Origin: an uncultured Phascolarctobacterium sp.
GTDB taxonomy: Bacteria; Bacillota; Negativicutes; Acidaminococcales; Acidaminococcaceae
Reading direction: 5' to 3'
Length of the DNA: 20,044 nt
Assembly (NCBI GenBank): GCA_900544795.1
Contig: UQWM01000029.1
Location: forward strand, 1-20,044
Both the position numbers and the translations under genes were made by a program. This document shows positions 7,300 through 15,055 of the stretch, piece after piece (within the stretch, counting starts at the first letter, position 1; every line of letters begins with the position of its first letter). Under the pieces are notes generated by a model that worked only from the letters and a program-made list of their open reading frames with translations, did no database searches and was not told the origin of the DNA.

Positions 7300-7328
7300 T
7301 TGTCACCAAAGTTATTAAGTAATATAAT
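7300..7328 (+). promoter_or_regulatory. Strong sigma70 promoter of the LptA-like gene
   Basis: TTGTCA (7300-7305), exactly 17 bp, then a perfect TATAAT (7323-7328). Transcription should start near 7335, leaving a leader of only about 15 nt that contains the Shine-Dalgarno GAGGTGA (7338-7344). Confidence 0.8.
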
Positions 7329-7349
7329 TACACATGTGAGGTGAACTTA

Positions 7350-7811
7350 ATGAAAAAAATCTTTGTCTTTGTTTTGATGCTGCTTTTAGTGCCTGCTATC
7401 TGTTTGGCAGAACCACAGGTGACCAGCGATAAGCAGACTTTCAACCCTTTTACAGGCGTTTATGACCTGCAGGGCAACGTCCATGTCGAAATCGGCGACA
7501 GGATCATCACCGGCGACGCCGCGCAGGTAAGTATGTATAAACTTGAAGTGCACGGCCAGGGTAATATTACCCTGCGCGAAGGCGATATTACTTTCGACTG
7601 CGATACAGTTGATGTATATGGCAAGGAGAAAACAGCCTATGTAGAAGGCAATATGCGTTTTACCCACGGCGACCTGAAAATAGCCGCCGATACGGGCAGG
7701 TTTAACTGGTCTACCAAAAACGCTGTTTTTAATGGCAACGTAATCGTTAACGGCCAGCCCAAAAGCGGCGAAGTTATTTACAACGTCCGCGAAAAAGTTT
7801 TTGTAAATTAG
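7350..7811 (+). CDS. LptA/OstA-like periplasmic protein
   Basis: The 153-residue protein starts with a clear Sec signal peptide (Lys-Lys, then a hydrophobic core and A-I-C-L-A before E-P, cleavage near residue 20). The mature part is nearly all beta strand and matches the OstA/LptA N-terminal domain, a beta-jellyroll that carries lipopolysaccharide across the periplasm in diderms. Four Gly-Asn turns recur at residues 42, 71, 100 and 129, an exact 29-residue period, each followed by a strand and, in the first three, a Gly-Asp turn. The ATG at 7350 is preferred over the GTG at 7341, which is part of the Shine-Dalgarno. The gene stands alone between dgt and ppsR, not with lptB/lptC, so it may be a paralogue of the main LptA. 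Presence of the family supports an outer membrane. Confidence 0.85.
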   Translation: MKKIFVFVLMLLLVPAICLAEPQVTSDKQTFNPFTGVYDLQGNVHVEIGDRIITGDAAQVSMYKLEVHGQGNITLREGDITFDCDTVDVYGKEKTAYVEGNMRFTHGDLKIAADTGRFNWSTKNAVFNGNVIVNGQPKSGEVIYNVREKVFVN

Positions 7812-7822
7812 TTTTGCAGTTT

Positions 7823-7852
7823 AAATAACCCTCGCTCAGGCGAGGGTTATTT
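7823..7852. terminator. Bidirectional intrinsic terminator
   Basis: ATAACCCTCGC (7825-7835) pairs with GCGAGGGTTAT (7840-7850) around a TCAG loop, with flanking AA/TT pairs and T runs on both strands. It separates the convergent LptA-like gene and ppsR and probably ends both. Confidence 0.92.
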
Positions 7853-7856
7853 TTAT

Positions 7857-8678
7857 TTAGTGACGACGCTCTTTATTTTTCTGCACATACTCCAAAATCA
7901 TACCGGCAGTCTCTTCGATAGCTCGGTTAGAAACGTTGATAATGGTGCAGTGCAGGCGGCGCATGATGCCCTTGGCATACTCAAGTTCTTCATTGATGCG
8001 TTTGACATCGGCATAAGCCGCACCGTCATGCAGGCCCATGGTTTTAAGGCGCTCGCTGCGAATTTCATTGAGTTTGAAAGGATCGATCAAGAGGCCGATA
8101 ATTTTGTGCGACGGTACTTTAAACAGTTCTTCCGGCGGCATGATCTCGGGTACCAGCGGTACGTTAGCAACCTTGATCTGCTTATGGGCCAGATACATAC
8201 TGAGCGGTGTTTTAGAAGTACGCGAAACGCCGATAATGACCACATCAGCCTTGGCAAGGCCCAGCGGGTTTTTACCGTCGTCATATTTAACGGCAAATTC
8301 CACTGCTTCGACACGTTTAAAATATTCGTGGTCTAAAGCATGGATAAGGCCGGCCTGGTTTTTAGGCAACAGCCCGGAGGTTTTTTCGATAGCTTTGAGC
8401 ATAGGTCCTAAAACATCTACCACTTCCACGTCGTGTTCCAGCGCCTTTTGAGCGATATGCTCGCGCAGTTCTGGCGAGACTACGGTGTAGCAGATGATGC
8501 CGTGATTTTCCCTTGCTTCTTCGATGACTTTTTCGACCTGAGCCTTATCTTTAACGTAAGGCACACGGATGACATCAAATTTTTCCTGTACGAACTGGCT
8601 GGTAGTAGCCTTAACTACAGACTCCGCCGTTTCGCCGATGGAGTCGGAAACTGCATAAATAATCGGTAACTTAGCTAT
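7857..8678 (-). CDS. ppsR: Pyruvate, phosphate dikinase regulatory protein (PSRP)
   Basis: About 273 residues of the DUF299/PSRP family: a bifunctional kinase/phosphorylase that switches pyruvate phosphate dikinase off (ADP-dependent Thr phosphorylation) and on (Pi-dependent). The family signature S-D-S-I-G-E-T-A-E is at residues 11-19, and the P-loop G-V-S-R-T-S-K-T-P at 150-158. It is encoded directly after ccpN, as in the Bacillus subtilis ccpN-yqfL operon. The start is unusual. The only standard start codon for the full frame is TTG at 8711, without a ribosome site and overlapping ccpN by 41 bp. GGGGG (8687-8691) lies exactly 8 nt before an ATA (8676-8678) that begins I-A-K-L-P-I-I-Y, giving the usual family length and a short overlap with the ccpN stop. 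I place the start there; ATC at 8681 or TTG at 8711 are alternatives. Confidence 0.93.
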   Translation of the reverse strand: MAKLPIIYAVSDSIGETAESVVKATTSQFVQEKFDVIRVPYVKDKAQVEKVIEEARENHGIICYTVVSPELREHIAQKALEHDVEVVDVLGPMLKAIEKTSGLLPKNQAGLIHALDHEYFKRVEAVEFAVKYDDGKNPLGLAKADVVIIGVSRTSKTPLSMYLAHKQIKVANVPLVPEIMPPEELFKVPSHKIIGLLIDPFKLNEIRSERLKTMGLHDGAAYADVKRINEELEYAKGIMRRLHCTIINVSNRAIEETAGMILEYVQKNKERRH

Positions 8679-9333
8679 GATAATTGCCCCCTTTGCCCTC
8701 TGCCAGATCAACTAACAGTCGGGTAAAATTCGTTTTGGTAATGCGTCCCAGCACTTCGTAGCTGCGTTTGTCGTCGCCTATACATCTTACTACCGGCAGA
8801 CAGTCGATTTCGTTGTCAATGATTTTGCGGGCTGCCGAAGCCACGGAGTCTTCCTGCTTGACTACGATCAGTTTTGACAGCGGCGTCATAACCATCACCA
8901 CAGGTGTCTCTCGCAGGTCACTGCCGTTGTTGATAGCTGCTTTGAGCAAGTCTTTACGCGATACTACGCCTACTAAAAGCCCCGCTTCGTCAATAACGAA
9001 AACAGTGCCCACGTCCTCAAGGAACATGGTAACAACGGCTTCATAAGCGCTTTTATCCTGGCTTACCGCTACGGGTACTGATTGCAGGTCACGCACCAGG
9101 ATGCCGGAAATCTCTTCCATCAGCATTCCCAGCGTGTTTTTGCCGGTAAAGTAATACCCTACCTTCGGACGTGCATCCAAAATACCGCCCATAACTAAGA
9201 TCGCCAGATCTGAACGCAGTGCCGCACGTGTCACGTTCAGACGCTCAGCGATGTGTTCGCCGGTGATCGGGCCGTCCTGCCGCACGATCTCGGCAATGCG
9301 TTTTTGCCTGTTACTTAAAGAAATTGTCCTCAC
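8671..9333 (-). CDS. ccpN: CcpN-type transcriptional repressor with CBS domains
   Basis: The 220-residue protein combines an N-terminal winged helix (about residues 1-65: S-N-R-Q-K-R-I, G-P-I-T-G-E-H-I-A-E-R-L, then R-A-A-L-R-S-D-L-A-I-L) with two CBS domains (about 78-138 and 143-210). This is the architecture of B. subtilis CcpN, which represses gluconeogenic genes (gapB, pckA) in glucose and senses ATP/ADP; the N-terminus aligns closely from the first residue. It overlaps the start of ppsR, again as in Bacillus, pointing to joint control of the phosphoenolpyruvate-pyruvate node. The GTG start at 9333 is supported by family alignment, although GGAAGGG sits very close to it. Upstream A/T-rich sequence holds TATACT on the minus strand (9371-9376) without a clear -35. 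Direct targets in this organism are unknown. Confidence 0.9.
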   Translation of the reverse strand: MRTISLSNRQKRIAEIVRQDGPITGEHIAERLNVTRAALRSDLAILVMGGILDARPKVGYYFTGKNTLGMLMEEISGILVRDLQSVPVAVSQDKSAYEAVVTMFLEDVGTVFVIDEAGLLVGVVSRKDLLKAAINNGSDLRETPVVMVMTPLSKLIVVKQEDSVASAARKIIDNEIDCLPVVRCIGDDKRSYEVLGRITKTNFTRLLVDLAEGKGGNYHS

Positions 9334-9430
9334 ACCCTTCCGAACTAAAATATTTTTCCTATATTTATATAGTATACGCTATTTTATGAAAAATCCCTGC
9401 TTTTGGTCATAAATATTTTCAAAAGTATAC

Positions 9431-9467
9431 AAAAATAACAGAGCCGAAAAATTCGGCCCTGTTATTT
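9431..9467 (-). terminator. Terminator of the pucR-type gene; copy 1 of a near-identical pair
   Basis: AAATAACAG (9433-9441) pairs with CTGTTATTT (9459-9467), and GCCGAA (9443-9448) with TTCGGC (9452-9457), with one A/C mismatch between. On the minus strand a T run follows. Bases 9431-9464 match 15231-15264 at 32 of 34 positions. Confidence 0.88.
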
Positions 9468-9490
9468 GTTATTGCAAGCAGTCTTTATCC

Positions 9491-11011
9491 TCAAAGCGCT
9501 TGGTTTTCCATTTTCTGAATCATGATACAAAGTGATAAAAAATAGCGGTCACTCAACTTAAAATAGTTTTTCTGGGTGATTTCTTTAATTTTACCCAAAC
9601 GGTAACGCAGCGTGTTGATATGGATATGCAGTTTTTCGGCTGCCTCTTCCAAACTGCTTTCCTGTAGCGCGGCCGCCAATGAATCCAGCAAACTGGACTG
9701 ATAGCGCCTGTCGTAATCCAATAGCTTTTCCAGCACGCTGTTTTTAATAAAATCGTACTCCGGGCTTTGGCGGCAATGCATCAACAGGCTGAAGGGTAGC
9801 CATTCCTCTGCTTTACGCACGCCGCAAACATTCAATTTATGTAACATATACATAACGTTTACGGCCATTTCATAATGGTTTTTGATCTGTTCCAGCCGGT
9901 CAAATTCAGCCGACACAACCACCGTGGCAATGCTGTTATGTTCTCTGGCGTCTTTTTTAAAAATATTGATGATCGGTATGGCGTCTTTACTGCTGCAAAG
10001 CAAGACATAGCACTTTGCTTCTTCGATCAAAAACTTATCTAAAAGATAATTACGGATACGGTTGCTGCTTTTAGAAAATAAGATCAGGTTATAGTGAGGC
10101 TGAAAATTAAAACCAAGTTCTAAAAATTTTTCGTTCAGAGCTTTTTCTGAAAACACTTTACCGTTCTTTAGCTCCTGCCAAAACTGTTCTGCTGTTTTTT
10201 GCAGTGCTTCGTAACGGTCCCACAGCTTGATTGCTAAAAACGATGCCCCCTGCTGGCCTATCAAGCGTTCTTTTTCGCTTAAGGCACCAGGCTCAACGAT
10301 AACAAATTGACCAACGAGATGATTGCGGGCATAACATTCAAAAATATGTAGCTCGCCAATACAATAACCGGCATCGGTAGATACCCTGTTATCAAAATTT
10401 GCTTGTATTTTATCGATCCAATTTAAAAAATCCTGTTTTTTAGTACCGCGCCTCCCCCACGAGGCAACCATTTTCCGTTCATGGTCCAGGCAGAAACAAT
10501 TTTTATGCAGCTGGTTACCCAGCACGTTTAACAGTGGTACGGCTTCATCAGAATTGAGTGAGGTATGGATAAGTTTTTGGTAATTCTTTTCGACCTCTAT
10601 CAGCATATTGGTCTGATAGTTTTGGATCTCTGAGGTTATTGTCTGAACCAGTTCTCTAAATTTGACGGCAGTTTTAACTTCAAATACCGGCAGTTCATAC
10701 AGGTCGGCTATCTGCAAGATTTTTAAGGGAATTTTTTCAATAAACCGCCCAGTTTTGATGCCGATGGCCGAGATATGCGGCGCCAGTTCACGAAAGGCAT
10801 TTTCTTGCAGCTCCGGATTTTTGCTGAAGGCATACCAGGTCGTCAATACAAATTCTCCGCCTGTCACCCATTCGTAAAGGTCAGGCCCTTCCATAATGGT
10901 GACATGAGTTACCTGATTTTTGAGGTTACCGTATTTATTAGCGAGGGTCACACGTTCGGAAAAACCTTTGATCTCCAGTAATTCATTTAATGTTACCATT
11001 TTCTTGGTCAT
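9491..11011 (-). CDS. PucR-family transcriptional regulator
   Basis: The 506-residue protein has the PucR layout: an N-terminal PucR sensory domain (about residues 7-130, beginning V-T-L-N-E-L-L, with the E-x-P-D-L-Y-E-W-V-x-G-G-E-F-V-L-T-T segment), a middle region of roughly 280 residues without a clear motif, and a C-terminal PucR helix-turn-helix (about 435-500, with S-L-E-E-A-A-E-K-L-H-I-H-x-N-T-L-R-Y-R-L). Family members mostly activate catabolic genes, the best known being purine use in Bacillus. Here it is the last gene after atoDABE on the same strand, so control of that operon by acetoacetate or a short-chain acid is the natural guess. It has its own candidate promoter (11071-11099), ribosome site (GGTGAG) and terminator, and a hairpin separates it from atoE, so it can be expressed alone. 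Confidence 0.9.
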   Translation of the reverse strand: MTKKMVTLNELLEIKGFSERVTLANKYGNLKNQVTHVTIMEGPDLYEWVTGGEFVLTTWYAFSKNPELQENAFRELAPHISAIGIKTGRFIEKIPLKILQIADLYELPVFEVKTAVKFRELVQTITSEIQNYQTNMLIEVEKNYQKLIHTSLNSDEAVPLLNVLGNQLHKNCFCLDHERKMVASWGRRGTKKQDFLNWIDKIQANFDNRVSTDAGYCIGELHIFECYARNHLVGQFVIVEPGALSEKERLIGQQGASFLAIKLWDRYEALQKTAEQFWQELKNGKVFSEKALNEKFLELGFNFQPHYNLILFSKSSNRIRNYLLDKFLIEEAKCYVLLCSSKDAIPIINIFKKDAREHNSIATVVVSAEFDRLEQIKNHYEMAVNVMYMLHKLNVCGVRKAEEWLPFSLLMHCRQSPEYDFIKNSVLEKLLDYDRRYQSSLLDSLAAALQESSLEEAAEKLHIHINTLRYRLGKIKEITQKNYFKLSDRYFLSLCIMIQKMENQAL

Positions 11012-11070
11012 AGTCTCACCTACATTTCCATTGCCATATATTTATTTGCTTTCTGTATATCTTAATTTAG

Positions 11071-11099
11071 ATTGTACTATCCGCTTAATATTTTTGCAA
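11071..11099 (-). promoter_or_regulatory. Candidate promoter of the pucR-type gene
   Basis: On the minus strand TTGCAA (11094-11099), a 17-bp spacer and TACAAT (11071-11076). Transcription would begin about 50 nt before the start codon, after the atoE terminator. Confidence 0.5.
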
Positions 11100-11132
11100 A
11101 TCCACCCTGGTATAAGCAAGTGCCACTATTTA

Positions 11133-11170
11133 AATAAAATGCTGAGGCCTTACGGCCCCAACATTTTATT
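11133..11170 (-). terminator. Probable terminator after atoE
   Basis: AATAAAATG (11133-11141) pairs with CATTTTATT (11162-11170), and an inner GGCC-TTAC-GGCC hairpin continues the stem with mismatches. The downstream minus-strand tail is only moderately T-rich, so some read-through into the regulator gene is possible. Confidence 0.65.
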
Positions 11171-11181
11171 GATTGCATATT

Positions 11182-12501
11182 TTACATAAAACTTAGCACT
11201 ACAAAAGCACCGCCAATGATAACACCAGACACTACCGTCCAGATAACGCAGTACCCCATGATATCACGAGCCGACAACCCGGCTACGCCCAATAGCGGCA
11301 GAGCCCAGAATGGTTGGATCTGATTAGTCCAGCCATCGCCCCAGGCAAATGCCATAATGGTCTGAGGTATATCGGCACCTAATGTTTGCGCCGCTTTGAC
11401 TACGATAGGCCCCTGGATAGCCCACTGACCGCCGCCGGAAGGAATAAAGATATTGACCAATCCTGCCGACAGGAAAGTGAACAGCGGGAAGGTGTGCGCA
11501 TTAGATATCTCGACAAATTTTAAGGAAACCAGATCAACAAGTCCTGAAGATGTCATCATGCCTGAAACACCGGCATATAACGGAAATTGCAGGATTATGC
11601 CGCGACAGGCGCCAATGGCTTGTGCCACAGCTTTCAAGAAGGTGTTTGGGCTAGAATGAAGGTATAAGCTTAATGTCAGAAAAATAAGGATGATAAGATT
11701 CAAGTTAAGATTAAAACCAATCTTGGAAAAATTCGCTCCCAAATACAGTAGCGGAAACAGGCCAAACAAAGCATTGAGCCAGTAAGAATTTTCCAGTTTC
11801 TCAGCAAAGGTCATATCTTTTTTCGCAAGCACCGGATCTACTTTTTCCGGTTCTTTTTCAATGTATTCAACAATTTCACCTTCGCTGGGCTTCATATTAA
11901 AATAGATGACGAACAGCATTACTACGATCGCCAATGTCATGCCAATATTCCACCAGGAATACAAGGTCTCACTGACAGGAATTATGGGCAGTCCCAGCTT
12001 TTCCATAAAATTGCCCGGAGTTGCTGAAACCAATGGTATGGAAGAAGACGGTCCGCGAATGATCTCGCCGCCGTAAGCAGCAGCTACCAATAAGGGAAAG
12101 TGCAGCCCCTTGACCTTTTTACCAACTTCCTTAGCCAAAACAGCGCCAATGACCAGGCCAAAGCCCCAGTTGATATAACAGGACGCAATAGATACCAAAG
12201 CCGTAAGCCCCAGCGCCTGCTGAGGAGTTTTGGGGATACTGGTTACTTTGTTCAGCACCTTACGGGCTACCGGTGTCAGTGCTAAAACATAGCCTGTAAG
12301 CAGCACCAACACCATTTGCATACCAAACACAAACATAGAGGAATAACCCTTGCCCCAGTATTCGATCATTTGCAGGGCTGTTTTATCCATCCAAAAAATA
12401 CCGCCCAGGAATACGACGAATGTTAAAAGGACAGCTAAAATAAAAGCATCAGGTAAATAATTTTGGACCATTTTCAAACACAACCGGGTGATCGTTTTCA
12501 T
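11182..12501 (-). CDS. atoE: Short-chain fatty acid transporter AtoE
   Basis: The 439-residue, strongly hydrophobic protein belongs to the AtoE/short-chain fatty acid transporter family, with about ten or more membrane segments. Family-typical stretches include N-W-G-F-G-L-V-I-G-A (about 110-119), A-A-Y-G-G-E-I-I-R-G-P-S-S-S-I-P (about 140-155), F-I-P-S-G-G-G-Q-W-A-I-Q-G-P (about 352-365) and G-D-G-W-T-N-Q-I-Q-P-F-W (about 389-400). A charged cytoplasmic loop (about 205-235) splits the protein. It should import butyrate, acetoacetate or similar acids. The ATG follows GGGAGG at normal spacing, 27 nt after the thiolase stop. Gene order here is D-A-B-E, while E. coli has D-A-E-B. Transport direction and exact substrate are inferred. 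Confidence 0.93.
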   Translation of the reverse strand: MKTITRLCLKMVQNYLPDAFILAVLLTFVVFLGGIFWMDKTALQMIEYWGKGYSSMFVFGMQMVLVLLTGYVLALTPVARKVLNKVTSIPKTPQQALGLTALVSIASCYINWGFGLVIGAVLAKEVGKKVKGLHFPLLVAAAYGGEIIRGPSSSIPLVSATPGNFMEKLGLPIIPVSETLYSWWNIGMTLAIVVMLFVIYFNMKPSEGEIVEYIEKEPEKVDPVLAKKDMTFAEKLENSYWLNALFGLFPLLYLGANFSKIGFNLNLNLIILIFLTLSLYLHSSPNTFLKAVAQAIGACRGIILQFPLYAGVSGMMTSSGLVDLVSLKFVEISNAHTFPLFTFLSAGLVNIFIPSGGGQWAIQGPIVVKAAQTLGADIPQTIMAFAWGDGWTNQIQPFWALPLLGVAGLSARDIMGYCVIWTVVSGVIIGGAFVVLSFM

Positions 12502-12528
12502 AAATTTCGCCTCCCTTACTCTTGCTTT

Positions 12529-13716
12529 TTACAGCAGTTCCACAACCGTACAAGATCCTAACCCGCCGGCTATACATAAGGTGGCAAGTCCGTATCTCGT
12601 TTTTCTTCGTTTCATTTCGTGCAGCAGCGTAACTAATATCCGTGCTCCCGAGCAGCCGATCGGATGCCCTAAAGCAATAGCGCCACCGTTGACATTTACC
12701 TTTTCTTTATCCAGCCCCAGCACTTTGATAACCCCAAGCGCTTGAGCAGCAAAGGCTTCGTTCAGCTCGATCAGTCCAATATCTTCTAAAGTCAAGCCAG
12801 CTCTTTGCAAAGACAGCCGTGTTGCCGGTACAGGCCCCATGCCCATATAGTCCGGCGATACACCTGCCGCCGCCTGTGACACGATCCTGGCGATAGGTTT
12901 AAAACCTCTGGCAAAGGCTGCCTGTTCTTCTGCCACCAGTAATAAGGCGGCACCGTCGTTACGTCCGGAAGAATTGGCGGCAGTTACCGTGCCGTCTTTT
13001 TTAAACACGCCTTTTAAAGACGCCAGTTTTTCTAAAGCTGACAAACGCGGGTGCTCGTCTATAGTAAAGAATACTGTTTCTTTTTTGTTTTTAACAGGTA
13101 CTGGAATAATTTCGTCATTAAAACGTCCCGCCTCCATTGCCTGTTTTGTTTTCAATTGGCTGGCATAGGCAAATTCGTCCTGTTCAGTCCTGCTGATGTC
13201 ATATTTTTCAGCAATATTTTCAGCCGTCATCCCCATAGTCAGGCTGCCATACTGATCCAGCGGCTGCGAACGCGGCTGACTTTCGGTGTTAGGGTCCAGC
13301 AAAACACTATTACCAACAGAGTAACCTCTGCGAGCCTGCCGCAGATAGTACTGGGCGTTGCTCATACTTTCTACGCCGCCCGCCAGTACAAAATTGGCGT
13401 AACCGCACATGATCTCCTGCGCCGCATTGTGCACGGCCTGCATGCCCGAACCGCATTGCCTGTGTACCGTATAGGCCTGCAATTCAACCGGCAGCTGTGC
13501 CATAAGTGCCGCCAAACGTGCAATATTAGGCTGGTCACTGCTTTGCTTGGCATGTCCAAGGATAACGGCATCCAATATTTTTGTATCTACAGCATTACGC
13601 TTACACATAGTTTCTAACAGCAGGGCTGCCATTGCTTCCGGCTGCACGTCCTTCATTGCCCCGTTAAGCTTGCCGATAGGTGTGCGGATACCGTCGATGA
13701 TTACCGCTTGTTTCAT
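12529..13716 (-). CDS. atoB: Acetyl-CoA acetyltransferase (thiolase)
   Basis: The 395-residue enzyme is a thiolase II type acetyl-CoA C-acetyltransferase, which interconverts two acetyl-CoA and acetoacetyl-CoA. Catalytic residues are all visible: acyl-accepting Cys88 (H-R-Q-C-G-S-G-M-Q-A), Asn319 in N-E-A-F-A-A, His351 (G-H-P-I-G-C-S-G-A-R) and Cys381 (L-C-I-A-G-G-L-G). Length is normal. The ATG lies 2 nt after the atoA stop, with GGGAGG inside the end of atoA, so translation is coupled. Next to the CoA-transferase and AtoE, the thiolytic direction (acetoacetyl-CoA to acetyl-CoA) is likely, though the condensing direction cannot be excluded. No hydroxybutyryl-CoA dehydrogenase gene is adjacent. 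Confidence 0.94.
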   Translation of the reverse strand: MKQAVIIDGIRTPIGKLNGAMKDVQPEAMAALLLETMCKRNAVDTKILDAVILGHAKQSSDQPNIARLAALMAQLPVELQAYTVHRQCGSGMQAVHNAAQEIMCGYANFVLAGGVESMSNAQYYLRQARRGYSVGNSVLLDPNTESQPRSQPLDQYGSLTMGMTAENIAEKYDISRTEQDEFAYASQLKTKQAMEAGRFNDEIIPVPVKNKKETVFFTIDEHPRLSALEKLASLKGVFKKDGTVTAANSSGRNDGAALLLVAEEQAAFARGFKPIARIVSQAAAGVSPDYMGMGPVPATRLSLQRAGLTLEDIGLIELNEAFAAQALGVIKVLGLDKEKVNVNGGAIALGHPIGCSGARILVTLLHEMKRRKTRYGLATLCIAGGLGSCTVVELL

Positions 13717-13718
13717 TT

Positions 13719-14393
13719 TTACACCTCCCTTACTTGCAGCTGCGGGTCAACTTCATAACGTGCCGAGGTCATAGCTGCCACTTCTGCCAAAGTTATATCC
13801 GCCGTATGTTCCACAAGGACCATTTTGCCGTTTTTGAATTTAAACACCGCAAATTCTGTTACTAAAGTATTTACGACCTTGATCCCGGTCAGCGGTACGG
13901 TACAGACAGGGATCAGCTTGTGCTTGCCGTTTTTGGCTACATGAGAGGTCGCTACGATAACCTCTTTAACGCCTACTACCAGATCCATTGCCCCGCCTGG
14001 CCCAAGCACGCCTTTACCCGGTAAAGCCCAGTTTGCCAAATCACCCTGTTCACTTACCTGAATAGCTCCAATAACCGTCGCATCCACCCTGCCGCTCCTG
14101 ATCATGGCAAAAGAAGTAGCACTGTCAAAATAACAGCAGCCAGGCATTTCTGTGATCGGCGTACGGCTGGCGTTGATCAGATTAGGTACAGTTTCCGCTT
14201 CAGTTGCTGGTTTAGGGCCAACGCCCAGCATCCCGTTTTCCGTTTGGATATGCAGTGTTTTACCGTCAGGCAGATAATCTACCGCCAGTGTCGGTATACC
14301 TACGCCGAGGTTGACAAAACCACCATCTGGCAGCATTTCCGCCACCCGTTTTGCTATCCGCACCTTTACTTCAGCTTCAGTCAAAGCTTTCAT
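13719..14393 (-). CDS. atoA: 3-oxoacid / acetate-acetoacetate CoA-transferase subunit B
   Basis: The 224-residue protein is the beta subunit of a family I CoA-transferase. It has the G-x-G-I-P-T segment (31-35) and the catalytic glutamate Glu52 in T-E-N-G-M-L-G, which forms the glutamyl-CoA thioester. Later conserved features include the G-C-C-Y-F-D-S-A-x-S-F segment (about 105-115), G-A-I-Q-V-S-E-x-G-D-L-A-N-W and the G-G-A-M-D-L segment. The start codon overlaps the atoD stop by 4 bp (ATGA), typical of equal expression of two subunits. With AtoD it should transfer CoA from an acyl-CoA (acetyl- or butyryl-CoA) to acetoacetate. The exact acid pair is not decidable from sequence; acetate, butyrate or another 3-oxoacid are possible. 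Confidence 0.93.
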   Translation of the reverse strand: MKALTEAEVKVRIAKRVAEMLPDGGFVNLGVGIPTLAVDYLPDGKTLHIQTENGMLGVGPKPATEAETVPNLINASRTPITEMPGCCYFDSATSFAMIRSGRVDATVIGAIQVSEQGDLANWALPGKGVLGPGGAMDLVVGVKEVIVATSHVAKNGKHKLIPVCTVPLTGIKVVNTLVTEFAVFKFKNGKMVLVEHTADITLAEVAAMTSARYEVDPQLQVREV

Positions 14394-15055
14394 TTGGCCT
14401 CACCTCTTTTCTGAGGTACTAAAACATCTACATAGATGTATGGTGTTATGATCTCTTCCGGCGCTAAAGTACCGGCTTCTACGATTTCTTCAACCTCCAC
14501 AATCGTCAGAGCTGCCGCTGTAGCCATGATGGGGTTGAAATTGCGTGCCGTCCTCTCGTAAACAAGATTGCCCATAGTATCGGCTTTTTTAGCATGCAGT
14601 AAAGCTATATCCGCTTTGATGGGGTAAGCCAGCACATAAGTCTCGCCGTCAATGACCTTGCTTTCCTGCTTTTCGGTAAGCTGGGTACCTACTCCGACCC
14701 GGGTATAAAACCCACCCAGACCACAGCCGCCTGCACGGATGCTTTCGGCAAAAGTACCCTGCGGTACCATTTCCAAATTAAGCTTACCTGCAAAATACAG
14801 TTCGGCAGCTTCGGTGTTGTAGGTAAAATATGTGCCTATGGCTTTTTGTATCTTGCCATTCCTCACCCAGCGACCCAAACCTACGTTAGGCGTTCCCAGG
14901 TCATTGGCGATTACTGTCAGCTCTCGAATTTCCGTATCAGCGATCAGATCTATCAGCTGTTTAGGGTTACCGACATTGCCAAAGCCACCGATCATTACTG
15001 AGCTGCCGTTTGGGATAAGCCGTACCGCTGCTTCAGCTTGCATGATTTTTACTAT
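14390..15055 (-). CDS. atoD: 3-oxoacid / acetate-acetoacetate CoA-transferase subunit A
   Basis: About 221 residues: the alpha subunit paired with AtoA. It shows the family I features V-M-I-G-G-F-G-N-V-G-N-P near residue 20, the V-P-Q-G-T-x-A-E-x-I-R-A-G-G-C-G-L-G-G-F-Y-T region around 100, and the late A-R-N-F-N-P. It is first in the operon. The start is uncertain. GTG at 15064 is embedded in the ribosome site, and ATG at 15043 is about 16 nt from it. GGGGG (15064-15068) lies exactly 8 nt before an in-frame ATA (15053-15055) that begins I-V-K-I-M, which aligns with the usual M-x-K-x-M start. I place the start at the ATA; the same arrangement occurs in ppsR. A TATACT (15088-15093) may be the operon -10. 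Confidence 0.92.
   Translation of the reverse strand: MVKIMQAEAAVRLIPNGSSVMIGGFGNVGNPKQLIDLIADTEIRELTVIANDLGTPNVGLGRWVRNGKIQKAIGTYFTYNTEAAELYFAGKLNLEMVPQGTFAESIRAGGCGLGGFYTRVGVGTQLTEKQESKVIDGETYVLAYPIKADIALLHAKKADTMGNLVYERTARNFNPIMATAAALTIVEVEEIVEAGTLAPEEIITPYIYVDVLVPQKRGEAK

Noticed and set aside
13051..13617. A 188-codon plus-strand frame inside atoB
   Set aside because: It is antisense to a complete thiolase gene, without a ribosome site or recognisable domain.
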